Source: Actinomycetales bacterium Actino_02 (GTDB lineage Bacteria > Actinomycetota > Actinomycetes > Propionibacteriales > Propionibacteriaceae). Taken from it: a DNA stretch of 64,000 bases. Numbering within the stretch: position 1 is the first letter of the stretch; the number at the start of each line of letters is the position of its first letter. Position numbers and translations under genes: made by a program. The notes under the pieces were generated by a model, which was not told where the DNA came from, did not search any database, and worked only from the letters and a program-made list of their open reading frames with translations. Below are positions 43,672-52,314 of the stretch, in pieces. Where the stretch lies: NCBI GenBank assembly GCA_001603275.1, contig LUYM01000030.1, forward strand, positions 124,001-188,000, written 5' to 3'.

Positions 43672-43855
43672 GGGACGAAAGGGGACCCTTCCTGTTACGT
43701 CCCAACCTTGCCGGAGCGTGAACCCCGGGACGTAACAGGAACCGTCCCCTTCTGTCTCAGTCGGCGGGGAGCGGGGTTCCGGTTCTGGCTGGACGGAAAT
43801 GGAACCGTCCCCGGGGATGGCGGTGACCAGGGCGGACGGTAATGGAACCGTCCCC
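43672..43855. repeat. GGGAC-type palindrome cluster downstream of the AsnC gene
   Basis: Two 32-base family B copies in opposite orientation (43672-43703 inverted, 43727-43758 direct) precede two family A copies (43791-43812 with one substitution, 43834-43855). The facing B copies can pair with each other over most of their length. The cluster separates asnC from the PTS leader. Confidence 0.9.
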
Positions 43856-43916
43856 GCTGATCGGGCTGCGACAAGGCGACGTGCGCGAGCGGCCGGACGA
43901 GTGTTAGCCTCTCCGC

Positions 43917-43930
43917 AGAACTTCGGTTCT
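43917..43930 (+). other. Small UUCG-tetraloop hairpin in the PTS leader
   Basis: AGAAC-TTCG-GTTCT lies three bases before the antiterminator target. A stable 5' hairpin of this kind may insulate or nucleate folding of the leader. Confidence 0.45.
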
Positions 43931-43933
43931 ACA

Positions 43934-43960
43934 GGATTGTTACCCGCAAGGGGCAAGACC
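43934..43960 (+). promoter_or_regulatory. Ribonucleic antiterminator (RAT) target of LicT/BglG
   Basis: GGATTGTTACCCGCAAGG followed by GGCAAGACC has the consensus ends of BglG/LicT/SacY RAT elements (GGATTGTTAC and GGCAAAACC). Its last five bases overlap the left arm of the following terminator, so the two structures exclude each other. The LicT-type gene lies two genes along, at 46098. Confidence 0.88.
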
Positions 43961-43996
43961 TGAGATGCACAGGACGTGCGTCTCGGGTCTTTTTTC
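43956..43996 (+). terminator. Regulated leader terminator of the beta-glucoside PTS operon
   Basis: AGACCTGAGATGCAC (43956-43970) pairs with GTGCGTCTCGGGTCT (43976-43990), with two mismatched positions, around AGGAC, and is followed by six T residues. When LicT binds the overlapping RAT this stem cannot form and transcription continues into the permease gene. Confidence 0.9.
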
Positions 43997-44038
43997 ATTT
44001 TCTGGCCCGGTTCGGGCCCGAGACACGAAGGATTGACG

Positions 44039-46051
44039 ATGGCGTCTACGACGACGGACACGGCTTCCGAGATCGTTGCCAAGGTCGGAGGACCGGGCAA
44101 CATCGTGAGCCTCACCCACTGCGCGACCCGGCTTCGCTTCGAACTGAAGGATGCGGGCTTGGTCGACGCGACAGCACTCGACAAGGTCCCCGGGGTGATG
44201 GGCACGGTCCCGCAGTCCGGCGACCGCTACCAGGTGGTGATCGGCGGAGCCGTCCAGACCACCTACAACCAGATCATGAACCTGCCGAGCATGTCCGAGG
44301 TCTCCAAGGGCCTGTCCGATGCGGACGTGAAGGCCGCGGCTCGGGCCAAGGCGCGCGGCAAGTTCGCCTGGCTGGACGCCTTCTTCGAGTACCTGTCGGA
44401 CTCATTCCGTCCGCTGCTGGGCGTGCTGCTCGGCGCCTCGCTGATCATCGCCTTCGCAGCGGTCCTGGACGCCCTGGGCGTGGTCGACTTCCGGGCCGCC
44501 GACAAGTCGGCCTCCTGGGTCTTCGTGGACGCCATGTGGCGCTCGGTCTTCTACTTCCTGCCGATCATGGTCGCCTACAACGCGGCCAAGAAGCTGAACA
44601 TCGACCCCTGGGTCGGCGCCACGGTGATGGGCGCGGTGATGACGCCGGAGTTCATCAGCCTGTCGAACGCCACCCGGTTCCCTGACACCGTCTGCACGCC
44701 CAGCCCGATCGCCGGTGCCGACCCGACCTGCGTGGCCCAGATCTTTGGGCTGCCGATGCAGCTCAACGGCTACGGCGGCCAGGTATTCGTGCCGCTGATC
44801 ATGGTCGCCGTGCTGGCCCTGGTCTACAAGGCGCTGAAGAAGATCTTCCCGGCCAACATCCAGATGGTGTTCGTCCCGTTCTTCTCGATGGTCGTGATGA
44901 TCCCGGTGACCGCATTCCTGATCGGCCCGCTCGGCATCTGGATCGGCACCGGCCTGGGCACCGGATTGTCCTGGCTGAACACGTCCGCGCCGCTGGTTTT
45001 CGCGATCATCATCCCGATGCTCTACCCGTTCCTGGTGCCGCTGGGCCTGCACTGGCCGCTGAATGCACTGATGCTGGCCAACATCCAGACCCTGGGCTAC
45101 GACTTCATCCAGGGCCCGATGGGTTCGTGGAACTTCGCCTGCTTCGGCGCCACCGCCGGCGTGCTCGTCCTGGCCATCCGCAACCGCAACGTCGAGATGC
45201 GTGAGGTCGCAACCGGCGCCCTGGCCGCCGGCCTGCTGGGCGGCATCTCCGAACCGTCGCTGTACGGCATTCACCTGCGCTACAAGCGGATTTACCCGCG
45301 GATGCTGGTCGGCTGTGCAGTCGGCGGTCTGACCACCGGCCTGCTCGGCGGGGTCACCACCAAGGCCTTCGCGTTCACCTCGCTGCTGACCATCCCGGTG
45401 TTCGAGCCGATGTGGCGCTACGGCCTGGCCATCACGCTGGCCTTCTTCACCGCGATGATTCTGGTGATCTTCTCCGACTACCGGACACCGGAGCAGAAGG
45501 CACAGGACGAGGCCGATCGCGCCCAGGCCGATGCCGATCTCGCCCTGGAAGCTGCCGGTGCGAAGCTGAACGTTCCGGCGGCCGCCACCGCCGGACCGAC
45601 CACCCTGCTCGGGGCTCCGGTGTCCGGCCAGGTCGTCCCGATCACTGAGGTTGCCGACAAGGTGTTCGCCTCGAAGGCTCTGGGCGAAGGGGTCGGTATC
45701 GTCCCCACCGCCGGACGAGTGGTCGCCCCGGTCAGCGGCGTCCTGGTTACCGTCCCGGACAGCGGCCACGCCTTCGGTATCCGCACCGATGACGGCGTCG
45801 AGGTGCTCGTCCACGTCGGCATCGACACCGTCCGGCTCGAGGGCAAGGGCTTTGACGTCAAGGTCGCCAAGGATCAGCGCGTCACTGCCGGGGACGTCCT
45901 GGCCGACGTCGACCTGGACGGCATTCGGGCCGCCGGCTACGACCCGACCACCGTCGTCGTGGTGATCAACACCCTGACCCTGAGCTCGGTCACGCCCCGT
46001 CCGGCAGCCGAGGTCGGCCTGGGTGATCCGGTGATTGACCTGGTCATCTGA
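44039..46051 (+). CDS. bglF: Beta-glucoside-type PTS permease, EIIBCA
   Basis: The 670-residue permease takes up and phosphorylates a beta-glucoside. Domains run B-C-A: EIIB (residues 1-90) with phospho-Cys28 in THCATRLRF, EIIC (about 105-460) with ten or so helices and the GGISEPSLYGIHLRYK loop, and EIIA (about 515-670) with phospho-His near 592 in VLVHVGIDTVRLEGKGF. The ATG at 44039 has AAGGA upstream; the open frame above runs through the terminator. No phospho-beta-glucosidase gene follows, so the hydrolase must lie elsewhere. The exact sugar is not certain. Confidence 0.92.
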   Translation: MASTTTDTASEIVAKVGGPGNIVSLTHCATRLRFELKDAGLVDATALDKVPGVMGTVPQSGDRYQVVIGGAVQTTYNQIMNLPSMSEVSKGLSDADVKAAARAKARGKFAWLDAFFEYLSDSFRPLLGVLLGASLIIAFAAVLDALGVVDFRAADKSASWVFVDAMWRSVFYFLPIMVAYNAAKKLNIDPWVGATVMGAVMTPEFISLSNATRFPDTVCTPSPIAGADPTCVAQIFGLPMQLNGYGGQVFVPLIMVAVLALVYKALKKIFPANIQMVFVPFFSMVVMIPVTAFLIGPLGIWIGTGLGTGLSWLNTSAPLVFAIIIPMLYPFLVPLGLHWPLNALMLANIQTLGYDFIQGPMGSWNFACFGATAGVLVLAIRNRNVEMREVATGALAAGLLGGISEPSLYGIHLRYKRIYPRMLVGCAVGGLTTGLLGGVTTKAFAFTSLLTIPVFEPMWRYGLAITLAFFTAMILVIFSDYRTPEQKAQDEADRAQADADLALEAAGAKLNVPAAATAGPTTLLGAPVSGQVVPITEVADKVFASKALGEGVGIVPTAGRVVAPVSGVLVTVPDSGHAFGIRTDDGVEVLVHVGIDTVRLEGKGFDVKVAKDQRVTAGDVLADVDLDGIRAAGYDPTTVVVVINTLTLSSVTPRPAAEVGLGDPVIDLVI

Positions 46052-46097
46052 ACCGAGGACAGTGGGATCGCCGTGACCCCTCCGACCCGGGACTGAG

Positions 46098-46934
46098 ATG
46101 GAGATCGCCAGAATCTTCAACAACAACGTCGTCCTCGCATTGGACGACGCTGGCCGCGAGGTCATCCTGACCGGCCGTGGTCTGGGCTTCCAGACCCGGC
46201 CGGGTCAGCCGGTCAACGACGCCTTGGTGGTGCGGACGTTCGTGCCGACCGACGGACGCGACCCCGACCACCTGGCCGAGTTGATGGCCGGCATCGCCCC
46301 GGAGTACATCTCGTTGGTCGGTGAGTCGTTGGCGCAGATCGGAGCCGGCAAGCTCGCCGAGAACCCGGCGTTGGTGGTCGCGTTGGCCGACCATGTCAGC
46401 TACGCGCTGCGCCGGGCTGCGATCGGGCTCAATCTGGAGTATCCGCTGCTGGCCGAGGTGCAGCACCTCTACGCCGATGAGTATCGGCAGGCGCAGGAGT
46501 TGCTGGCCGCGATCAACGCCGGCAGCGCCACCCAACTGCCGGCGGACGAGGCAGTCGGACTGGCATTGCACCTGGTCAATGCCGGATTCACCACCGGAGA
46601 CCTCTCCTACACCTACAAGATGACCGGGGTGATCCAGCAGCTGGTCACCGTGATCGAGCAGTCCTTCGGCGTTACGTTGCCCAGCGGCAGCGTCTCGGTG
46701 GGCCGGTTCATCACTCACCTGCGCTATCTGTTCGTCCGAATCCAGCAGCACACCCAGCTTCACGAAAACCACTCCGCGATCGGCCAGGCGATCCGGGAGA
46801 GCTACCCGCAGGCGGCAGAGTGCGCACAGCGGCTGGCTTCGATCCTGGAGCTGCGCCTCGGCGAGACCCTCACCGACGACGAGGTGTCCTACCTGGCCCT
46901 GCACGTGGCCCGGGTGACCGCGGACGCCGCCTGA
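46098..46934 (+). CDS. licT: LicT/BglG family transcriptional antiterminator
   Basis: The 278-residue RNA-binding regulator has an N-terminal CAT domain (MEIARIFNNNVVLALDDAGREVILTGRGLGF, residues 1-55) that binds RAT hairpins, then PRD1 (about 65-170) and PRD2 (about 175-278), whose histidines (e.g. ALADHVSYALRR, FITHLRYLFVRIQQ, LALHVARVT) are phosphorylated by the PTS. Without sugar the permease phosphorylates and inactivates it; with sugar it binds the RAT at 43934 and allows read-through. It is cotranscribed downstream of bglF by a 46-base gap. Confidence 0.94.
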   Translation: MEIARIFNNNVVLALDDAGREVILTGRGLGFQTRPGQPVNDALVVRTFVPTDGRDPDHLAELMAGIAPEYISLVGESLAQIGAGKLAENPALVVALADHVSYALRRAAIGLNLEYPLLAEVQHLYADEYRQAQELLAAINAGSATQLPADEAVGLALHLVNAGFTTGDLSYTYKMTGVIQQLVTVIEQSFGVTLPSGSVSVGRFITHLRYLFVRIQQHTQLHENHSAIGQAIRESYPQAAECAQRLASILELRLGETLTDDEVSYLALHVARVTADAA

Positions 46935-46945
46935 CGCCCACCGAC

Positions 46946-46991
46946 CCCTGAGCTTGTCGAAGGGACGTGCTCGCGGGCTTCGACAGGCTCA
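46946..46991. repeat. TGAGCTTGTCGAAG / CTTCGACAGGCTCA inverted repeat
   Basis: CCCTGAGCTTGTCGAAGGG (46946-46964) faces CTTCGACAGGCTCA (46978-46991) 12 bases after the licT stop. This motif is a very common intergenic repeat in many actinobacteria and alphaproteobacteria. Here it can also act as the operon terminator. Confidence 0.75.
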
Positions 46992-47122
46992 ACCAGCGGG
47001 AACGGGCTCAGCCAGCGGACGGCCGATCCCTGAACCTCGTCGAGAGCTCCCCTGAGCCCACCCTGGGAACCGGAGGTTCGGGAGGTGCCCCGTTCTAGAC
47101 TCACTCGGCGGAGGTGGACGTC

Positions 47123-48349
47123 GTGGCGAGGCCATTGGGAAGACGGTTCTGGGCCGTCTGGCTAGGTAGTTCAGTGTCGTATCTGGCGGAGGGGCTGCTT
47201 TTTGGGGCATTGCCGCTGCTCGCCGCCACGCTGACCCGCGACCCACGATTGATCTCGATCACCGACGCCCTCGGCCAAGCTGGCTGGCTGCTGCTGGGGC
47301 TGGCGTCAGGCATCGCCGCTGATCGGCTACCCCGGTTGCCGCTGATGTGGGCGTCCAATGCCGTCCGAGCACTGGCCGCAGGCGTCTTCGCTGCGCTGGT
47401 CTGGATCGGATGGGCGGGCCTGCCGACGATCTACGTGCTCGGCTTCGTCCTCGGTTTGGCCGCGCCGTTCTTCGACAATGCGTCCTCCTCGGTGCTGCCC
47501 GAACTGGTCGAGCCCGATCAGTTCGGACGGGCGAACTCGCTCACCCAGATGTCGCTGGCGCTGGCCGGCAACCTGATCGGCCCGATGGTCGGCACTCTGG
47601 TCTTCGTGCTGGCCCCGGCCGCGCCGTTCGGCTTCGCCGCGCTGGCCTTCGCCACCGGCACCCTGATCACCGCGTGGGTGTCGCGCCGGGCGCCCGGCCA
47701 GGCGGCGCACTCCGGAGAGCAGAGCAACCTCGAGCTGCTCCGTGAGGGCTTCTCCTACCTGATTCACCACCGGGTGCTGCGGACGCTGGCCGCCTCGGTC
47801 GGCGTGGTGAACTTCGTCACTTCGGGCGTGATCGCCGTGCTGGTGCTGTACGTCTTGGAGCTACTGAAGCTGCCCGAGTCGGCATACGGCCTGGTGATGG
47901 GCGCCTTCGCGATCGGGGCCATCGCTGGCGCGCTGGCCTCGGTGCCGCTGGTCCGCTGGTGGGGGGAACGAGCCACAGTGCTGGCCTCGATCACGGCGTT
48001 CGCGGTGTCGTCCATCGTGTTGGGCGCGGTGCCGCAGGTGGTGGTGTCATTCGCCGCATTCATCTTCACTGGCTTCTTCTCGATGGCCTGGAACGTGATC
48101 GTGAACAGCTATCGGCAGCGGGTGGTGCCCTCCGAACTGCTCGGACGAGTCACTGCGGTCTACCGGATGATGGCCTTCATCGCCATGCCACTAGGGGCGT
48201 TGGGGGTCGGCCTGCTCTCGCATGCGGTCGGGCTCCAGGCGTCCTATGTGATCGGTGGCGTGCTGCTGCTGATCACCGCGGCTCTGGCCGTCCGTCCGCT
48301 CGCCGGAATGCCTGGACGCTCCCGGCCCGCTCCGCTCCCCGCCGACTGA
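47123..48349 (+). CDS. MFS transporter
   Basis: About 408 residues and 12 helices, MFS_3-like: FWAVWLGSSVSYLAEGLLFGALPLLAATLT, loop ADRLPRLPLMW, and LPELVEPDQFGRANSLTQMSLALAGNLIGP, a hallmark of the macrolide-efflux-like group. The GTG at 47123 has GGAGG at better spacing than the in-frame GTG at 47114. Substrate unknown. It is not preceded by a regulator gene and is convergent with the kinase gene. Confidence 0.85.
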   Translation: MARPLGRRFWAVWLGSSVSYLAEGLLFGALPLLAATLTRDPRLISITDALGQAGWLLLGLASGIAADRLPRLPLMWASNAVRALAAGVFAALVWIGWAGLPTIYVLGFVLGLAAPFFDNASSSVLPELVEPDQFGRANSLTQMSLALAGNLIGPMVGTLVFVLAPAAPFGFAALAFATGTLITAWVSRRAPGQAAHSGEQSNLELLREGFSYLIHHRVLRTLAASVGVVNFVTSGVIAVLVLYVLELLKLPESAYGLVMGAFAIGAIAGALASVPLVRWWGERATVLASITAFAVSSIVLGAVPQVVVSFAAFIFTGFFSMAWNVIVNSYRQRVVPSELLGRVTAVYRMMAFIAMPLGALGVGLLSHAVGLQASYVIGGVLLLITAALAVRPLAGMPGRSRPAPLPAD

Positions 48350-48351
48350 GT

Positions 48352-48407
48352 GGGGACGGTTCCTGCATTTCTCGCTGACAAGGGTGGACGGTTTTGGAAC
48401 CGTCCCC
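48352..48407. repeat. GGGAC-type palindromes between the MFS and kinase genes
   Basis: A degenerate copy (48352-48373) and a family A variant with TTTT in the loop (48386-48407) lie in a 69-base gap between convergent genes. The arms of the second copy are exact, while the loop differs, as expected if the stem is what is kept. Confidence 0.85.
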
Positions 48408-48418
48408 AATTGAGTCCG

Positions 48419-49069
48419 CTACCAGGAGGGCCAGCGCAGCTGCAGCTCAGCGGACGCACGGTAGCCGGCGATCAGCTCGGCGTTGGCCTGGTCGGAGCCG
48501 AGAGTGTGCGTTCGGGCGTGCTCGGGGGACTTGCCGAAGCGCTCATGGCGCCGGATCAGCGCCGCGATCCGGATCGGCTCGGACGGGGCCGCAAGGAACC
48601 AGACCTCGTCCAGGCAGGCCCGAACCCGGCGCCATTCGGGCTCCGGGTTGAGCAGGTAGTTGCCTTCGGTGATGACGACGCGGCAGCCCGGCGGCACCGC
48701 GATCGCCCCGGCCACCGGATCCTCGATCTCGCGCCGATACTCCGGGGCGTAGACGATGCCCGGACCGGGTTCGCGCAGCCGTTCCAGTAGTGCCGCGTAG
48801 CCGTCCGGGTCGAAGGTGTCCGGGGCGCCGCGCCGATGAGCCCGGTCATCCGCGGCGATCACCGACTTGGCAAGGTGAAACCCGTCCATCGGGACGACCA
48901 CAGCCGAGCCGGGTTCAGTCCGGTTCAGTCGTTCGGCGAGCAGTGCGGCCAACGTCGACTTCCCGGCTCCGGGGGCGCCGCAGATTCCGACCAGCACTCG
49001 GGGCCGCGAGTCGGAGAGTGCCGACAGCCGTTGCGCCAGCTCGTCCACTGCGACGTCGACCTCGTCCAC
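48419..49069 (-). CDS. P-loop nucleoside/nucleotide kinase family protein
   Basis: The 216-residue kinase has a Walker A motif (GICGAPGAGKSTLAALLAE), a phospho-acceptor segment (VVPMDGFHLAKSVI), the substrate loop (RRGAPDTFDPDGYAALLERL), EGNYLL as Walker B-like strand, and a C-terminal RHERFGKSPEHARTHTLGSDQANAELI. This fits the uridine-kinase-like/fructose-kinase (FrcK) branch. The substrate is unassigned. The GTG at 49069 has AAGGA upstream; the open frame above it crosses a family B repeat. Confidence 0.82.
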   Translation of the reverse strand: MDEVDVAVDELAQRLSALSDSRPRVLVGICGAPGAGKSTLAALLAERLNRTEPGSAVVVPMDGFHLAKSVIAADDRAHRRGAPDTFDPDGYAALLERLREPGPGIVYAPEYRREIEDPVAGAIAVPPGCRVVITEGNYLLNPEPEWRRVRACLDEVWFLAAPSEPIRIAALIRRHERFGKSPEHARTHTLGSDQANAELIAGYRASAELQLRWPSW

Positions 49070-49124
49070 CGAGCATCCTTCCCCGAGCTGATGGCCTGTG
49101 TCACCGGCGCCGGCCAGCGCGTCT

Positions 49125-49156
49125 GGGACGTAACAGGAACCGTCCCCATTCTGTAC
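49125..49156. repeat. Family B GGGAC-type palindrome upstream of the kinase gene
   Basis: A 32-base copy with a divergent tail (CCATTCTGTAC in place of CTTTTGTCCC) lies between the DUF2200 stop and the kinase start on the minus strand, inside a potential transcript of both. Confidence 0.85.
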
Positions 49157-49181
49157 CGGAGGCGCCACCGGCATGGACGCC

Positions 49182-49535
49182 TCAGGCTGGGCTGCGCAGG
49201 ATCGAGCTCATCTTCTTGCCCCGGGCCACCTCATCGACGAGCTTGTCGAGATAGCGAACTCGCTGCATCTGCGGGTCGTCCATCTCCTCGACTCGGATCC
49301 CGCAGATCAGCCCGGTGATCAGTGACGCGTTCGGGTTGAACGACGGCGCCTCGTCGAAGAAGTCGCCCACGGTGGTGCCGGCAGCAAGCAGGGACGCCAG
49401 CGCGTCCGCGTCGTAGCCGGTGAGCCAGCTGATCACCTGGTCGAGCTCGGCTTGGGTGTGCCCCTTGCGTTCCACCTTGGCCAGGTAGAGCGCGTAGATG
49501 TCGGCGAACGGTGTGCCGAAGATCCGGTGTGCCAT
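49182..49535 (-). CDS. DUF2200 family protein
   Basis: A 117-residue cytoplasmic protein, MAHRIFGTPFADIYALYLAKVERKGHTQAELDQVISWLTGYD at the N-terminus, typical of the small DUF2200 family of unknown function. AAGGGAG precedes the ATG at 49535. The frame stays open upstream to 49676 but that part encodes a GGGAC-type repeat and is not family sequence. Confidence 0.85.
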   Translation of the reverse strand: MAHRIFGTPFADIYALYLAKVERKGHTQAELDQVISWLTGYDADALASLLAAGTTVGDFFDEAPSFNPNASLITGLICGIRVEEMDDPQMQRVRYLDKLVDEVARGKKMSSILRSPA

Positions 49536-49627
49536 CACGAGCTCCCTTCGTTCAGGGAGCCTAACTGGGTCGTCCCACGCCTCAAAGGGGGCGGACGCGC
49601 CTGCGGAGTCCTCCGCCGCGGCACCGC

Positions 49628-49658
49628 CACAGAAAAGGGGACTGTCCCCATCCCTGTG
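49628..49658. repeat. Family C palindrome upstream of the DUF2200 gene
   Basis: CACAGAAAAGGGGACTGTCC followed by CCATCCCTGTG. The inner GGGGAC/GTCCCC arms are perfect and the outer CACAG/CTGTG arms match. Confidence 0.85.
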
Positions 49659-49678
49659 AGGGATCGCCAGTGCCAACC

Positions 49679-51259
49679 TCAGCCGGCGGGTTCCAGGTTG
49701 ATCGACGGCTCGACCGGGGCGGGTGTCACCGCTGCCCCATCGGAAGCCGGGGCCTCGCCGGCCTCGGGTTCGCCGCAGAAAAGAGGACCGTCCCCACCTC
49801 TGCGGGCTGGCGCGCCGGCATCCAGAGCGGGTTCACAGTTCAGTCCCGGCTCGGTGATCGGTTCGGCGGACGCGACTCCGTCCAACACCTCGTTGAGGCG
49901 CTCGTCGCTGAAGGCCAAGTCGGCGGCTTCGTCCTTCAACAGCTGATGGCGATGCCAGAACCAGGAGATGAGCAGGGGAATCAGCGCGCCCACCCAGGCC
50001 AGCGGAGCAGCAAGGCACGCGCCGAGGAAGCCGATTCGCTCGATCAGAACGATCCCGACCGTGCCGCGTGCGGCCAGCTCCATGAAGCCGGCGATCGTCG
50101 GAACCACGGCCGCGCCGAGCCCCTGAATGGCATTACGCACCACGAACAGCACGCTGAGGATCGCGTACAGCAGGCCGTTGATGATCAGGTACTGGTGAGC
50201 CATGGCGATCACTGCGGTCTCTTCGGGGCCGACGAACAGTCGCACCAGGTTCGTCCCGAAGGCGGTGATGGCAAGTCCGGTGGCCATCGCCCACGCCATG
50301 GCCAACATGGTGATCCGGAACACGCCGACCCGGATCCGCTGCCACTGGTGCGCGCCACGGTTCTGTGCGACGTAGGTGCTGATTCCCGCGCCGATGGACG
50401 CCAGCGGCGTCACCGCCACCTGGTCGACCCGCATCGCCGCGGTGAAGGCAGCCACGGCGTTGGTGCCGAGCCCGTTGATGCCGTATTGGAGCATCGCGGC
50501 ACCGACCGCGATCACCGACATCTGGAAGCCCATAGTCAGGCCGAGCTCGGCCGACTCTCGCAGGTCGGCACCCGATACTCGCCAGTCGCCGCGGCCCAGA
50601 TGGAGCTCGGGCATCTTGCGGGCGATCAGGATCAGGCACAAGATCACCGAGATGGTCTGGGCCACCACGGTGGCCGCGGCCGCTCCGGCGACGCCCAGAT
50701 GCAGCCCGCCGACGAAGACGATCACCAGGCCGGCATTCAGCACGCAGGAGATGACCAGGAAGATCAATGGCGTCCGGCTGTCTCCCAGAGCCCGAATCAA
50801 AGCGCTGAGGAAGTTGAACGCAACGGTCGCAGCCGCCCCGGATGCCAGAACGACAAGGAAGATCGTCGAGTTGTCGAGCAGCTCGGCCGGGGTGCCCATC
50901 CAAACCAGCAGGCCCCGCGAACCGAACAGGCCGGCGATCATGATCGCCGCAGCGATGCCGGCGCCGATCACCGCACTCGCGGCGACGGCTCGGCGCAGCC
51001 GCACCATGTCTCCCGAGCCGAAGGCTCTCGCGACCGGAATGGCAACACCGGCCGAGGCACCGAAGGAGAACCCGAAAAGCAGGAACTGGATGCTGCCGGA
51101 CGCTCCGACGGCCGCCAGCGCGTCCACGCCGAGCACCTGGCCGACGACCATGGCATCGGTCACCGAATACAGCTGCTGGAACAGATTGCCGATCAGCAGC
51201 GGCAGGGTGAAGAGGACGATCAGGCGGAGCGGCGGGCCGACCGTCAGGTTCTTGGTCAT
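49679..51259 (-). CDS. MATE family efflux transporter
   Basis: The 526-residue transporter has 12 helices in two MATE halves: LIVLFTLPLLIGNLFQQLYSVTDAMVVGQVLGVDALAAVG (first) and LGLTMGFQMSVIAVGAAMLQYGINGLGTNAVAAFTAAMRVDQVAVTPLASIGAGISTYVAQNRGAHQ (second). It exports cationic drugs or metabolites using Na+ or H+. The conserved region ends near residue 460; the last 65 residues form an unusual hydrophilic tail that includes the translation of a family C repeat (RGGDGPLFCGE, 49775-49803). The ATG at 51259 starts the family sequence. Confidence 0.9.
   Translation of the reverse strand: MTKNLTVGPPLRLIVLFTLPLLIGNLFQQLYSVTDAMVVGQVLGVDALAAVGASGSIQFLLFGFSFGASAGVAIPVARAFGSGDMVRLRRAVAASAVIGAGIAAAIMIAGLFGSRGLLVWMGTPAELLDNSTIFLVVLASGAAATVAFNFLSALIRALGDSRTPLIFLVISCVLNAGLVIVFVGGLHLGVAGAAAATVVAQTISVILCLILIARKMPELHLGRGDWRVSGADLRESAELGLTMGFQMSVIAVGAAMLQYGINGLGTNAVAAFTAAMRVDQVAVTPLASIGAGISTYVAQNRGAHQWQRIRVGVFRITMLAMAWAMATGLAITAFGTNLVRLFVGPEETAVIAMAHQYLIINGLLYAILSVLFVVRNAIQGLGAAVVPTIAGFMELAARGTVGIVLIERIGFLGACLAAPLAWVGALIPLLISWFWHRHQLLKDEAADLAFSDERLNEVLDGVASAEPITEPGLNCEPALDAGAPARRGGDGPLFCGEPEAGEAPASDGAAVTPAPVEPSINLEPAG
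49775..49803. repeat. Family C palindrome inside the MATE C-terminal tail
   Basis: GCAGAAAAGAGGACCGTCCC followed by CACCTCTGC lies in frame within the coding sequence and adds about ten residues without a stop. It is the only member of the families seen inside a gene in this window. Confidence 0.8.
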
Positions 51260-51516
51260 CTAGCGATCTCGTGAAGTGGCTTGTGGCGGCTCATGCCGGA
51301 GGCTTCCGGTCGACCGCAGAGGTGTGGACGGCCGTTGCGACCGTTCCCAGCAGGTTAAGCCTGGGTCCACAACAAAGTCCAACAAGGACGCCTTGTGTGA
51401 TTCAGAGGCGGGGGGACTGGATGGCAGGGTGGAGACTCGCGCCCGCTGCTGGAATGGCCACGAATCGTCCGTCCGTGCGCACGGTGAGTGTCGAGCAGCG
51501 ATGCCAGGATGGACGG

Positions 51517-52314
51517 GTGGATGTGCGACGTGCGGTGGCAACGCTCGCTGGTCTTGGTCTTGTGGTCGCGCTCGCGGGCTGTGGCTCCCGCGGTGCTGAG
51601 CCGGTGGCACCGGGACCAACCACGTCGGTGACACCCTCGTCCGCACTGCCTCATCTGGCCACGATCGAGGGCAAGGACACGAGCAGGGGGAAGAGCGACC
51701 CGAACGGTTTGTGGGCCCAGGCGGCTCTCGACGCAACCAACGAACTGATCGACAGCCCCGCTCAGCTTCTCGAGTCTCAGCGCAATTGGCGACGTGCGGT
51801 GGAGGCGGACTTCCCACCGGGCGGCGACATCACCGTCGATCCGCGCACCTTCATGCCGCTGCGCGAGTCGATGGTGGAGGGTTTCGGAGTCACCGGGCCA
51901 GATCCCGCACTGTTGAAGAGTCCGGACCCGGCGCTCCTGCGCGAAGCTCTGCGACGGGCCTCGGATCGGATCATGCGAGTGCGGGCTGACGGACGGGAGT
52001 TGTCTGAGGCCCAGTTTGAGCGGCTTTCCGAGACTGACGAGGACCAGGACGAAGAGGACGAGACCAGCGACGGCTATACGCCGAACTTCCTTTCCGACCC
52101 GGAGAGCTATACCGGTGTAGTCGGGGTCTCGAACTTCGACACCAAAGGGGTCAGACTCGTCTGGCTGCAGCGCACGACGCTTCGGATTCTGGCGGAGGAG
52201 CTCCGCCGAGTCGACGCGCTGCCTGCCCGCATCGTCCCCTATCTCGACATCGACACTCTCCAGTGGTTGCGCGATCGGGGCGAGTCGTATCCGACCGACA
52301 CGCAACTGAAGTAG
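51517..52314 (+). CDS. Predicted lipoprotein of unknown function
   Basis: The 265-residue protein starts VDVRRAVATLAGLGLVVALAGCGS: basic n-region, hydrophobic core and a LAGC lipobox (Cys about 22), so it is likely anchored outside the membrane. A Pro/Thr/Ser linker follows, then a helical domain (LWAQAALDATNELIDSPAQLL), an acidic stretch (ETDEDQDEEDETSDG, about residue 175) and a conserved-looking C-terminus (GVSNFDTKGVRLVWLQRTTLRILAEELRRVDALP). I do not recognise the domain. The GTG at 51517 was chosen for the signal peptide. Confidence 0.72.
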   Translation: MDVRRAVATLAGLGLVVALAGCGSRGAEPVAPGPTTSVTPSSALPHLATIEGKDTSRGKSDPNGLWAQAALDATNELIDSPAQLLESQRNWRRAVEADFPPGGDITVDPRTFMPLRESMVEGFGVTGPDPALLKSPDPALLREALRRASDRIMRVRADGRELSEAQFERLSETDEDQDEEDETSDGYTPNFLSDPESYTGVVGVSNFDTKGVRLVWLQRTTLRILAEELRRVDALPARIVPYLDIDTLQWLRDRGESYPTDTQLK

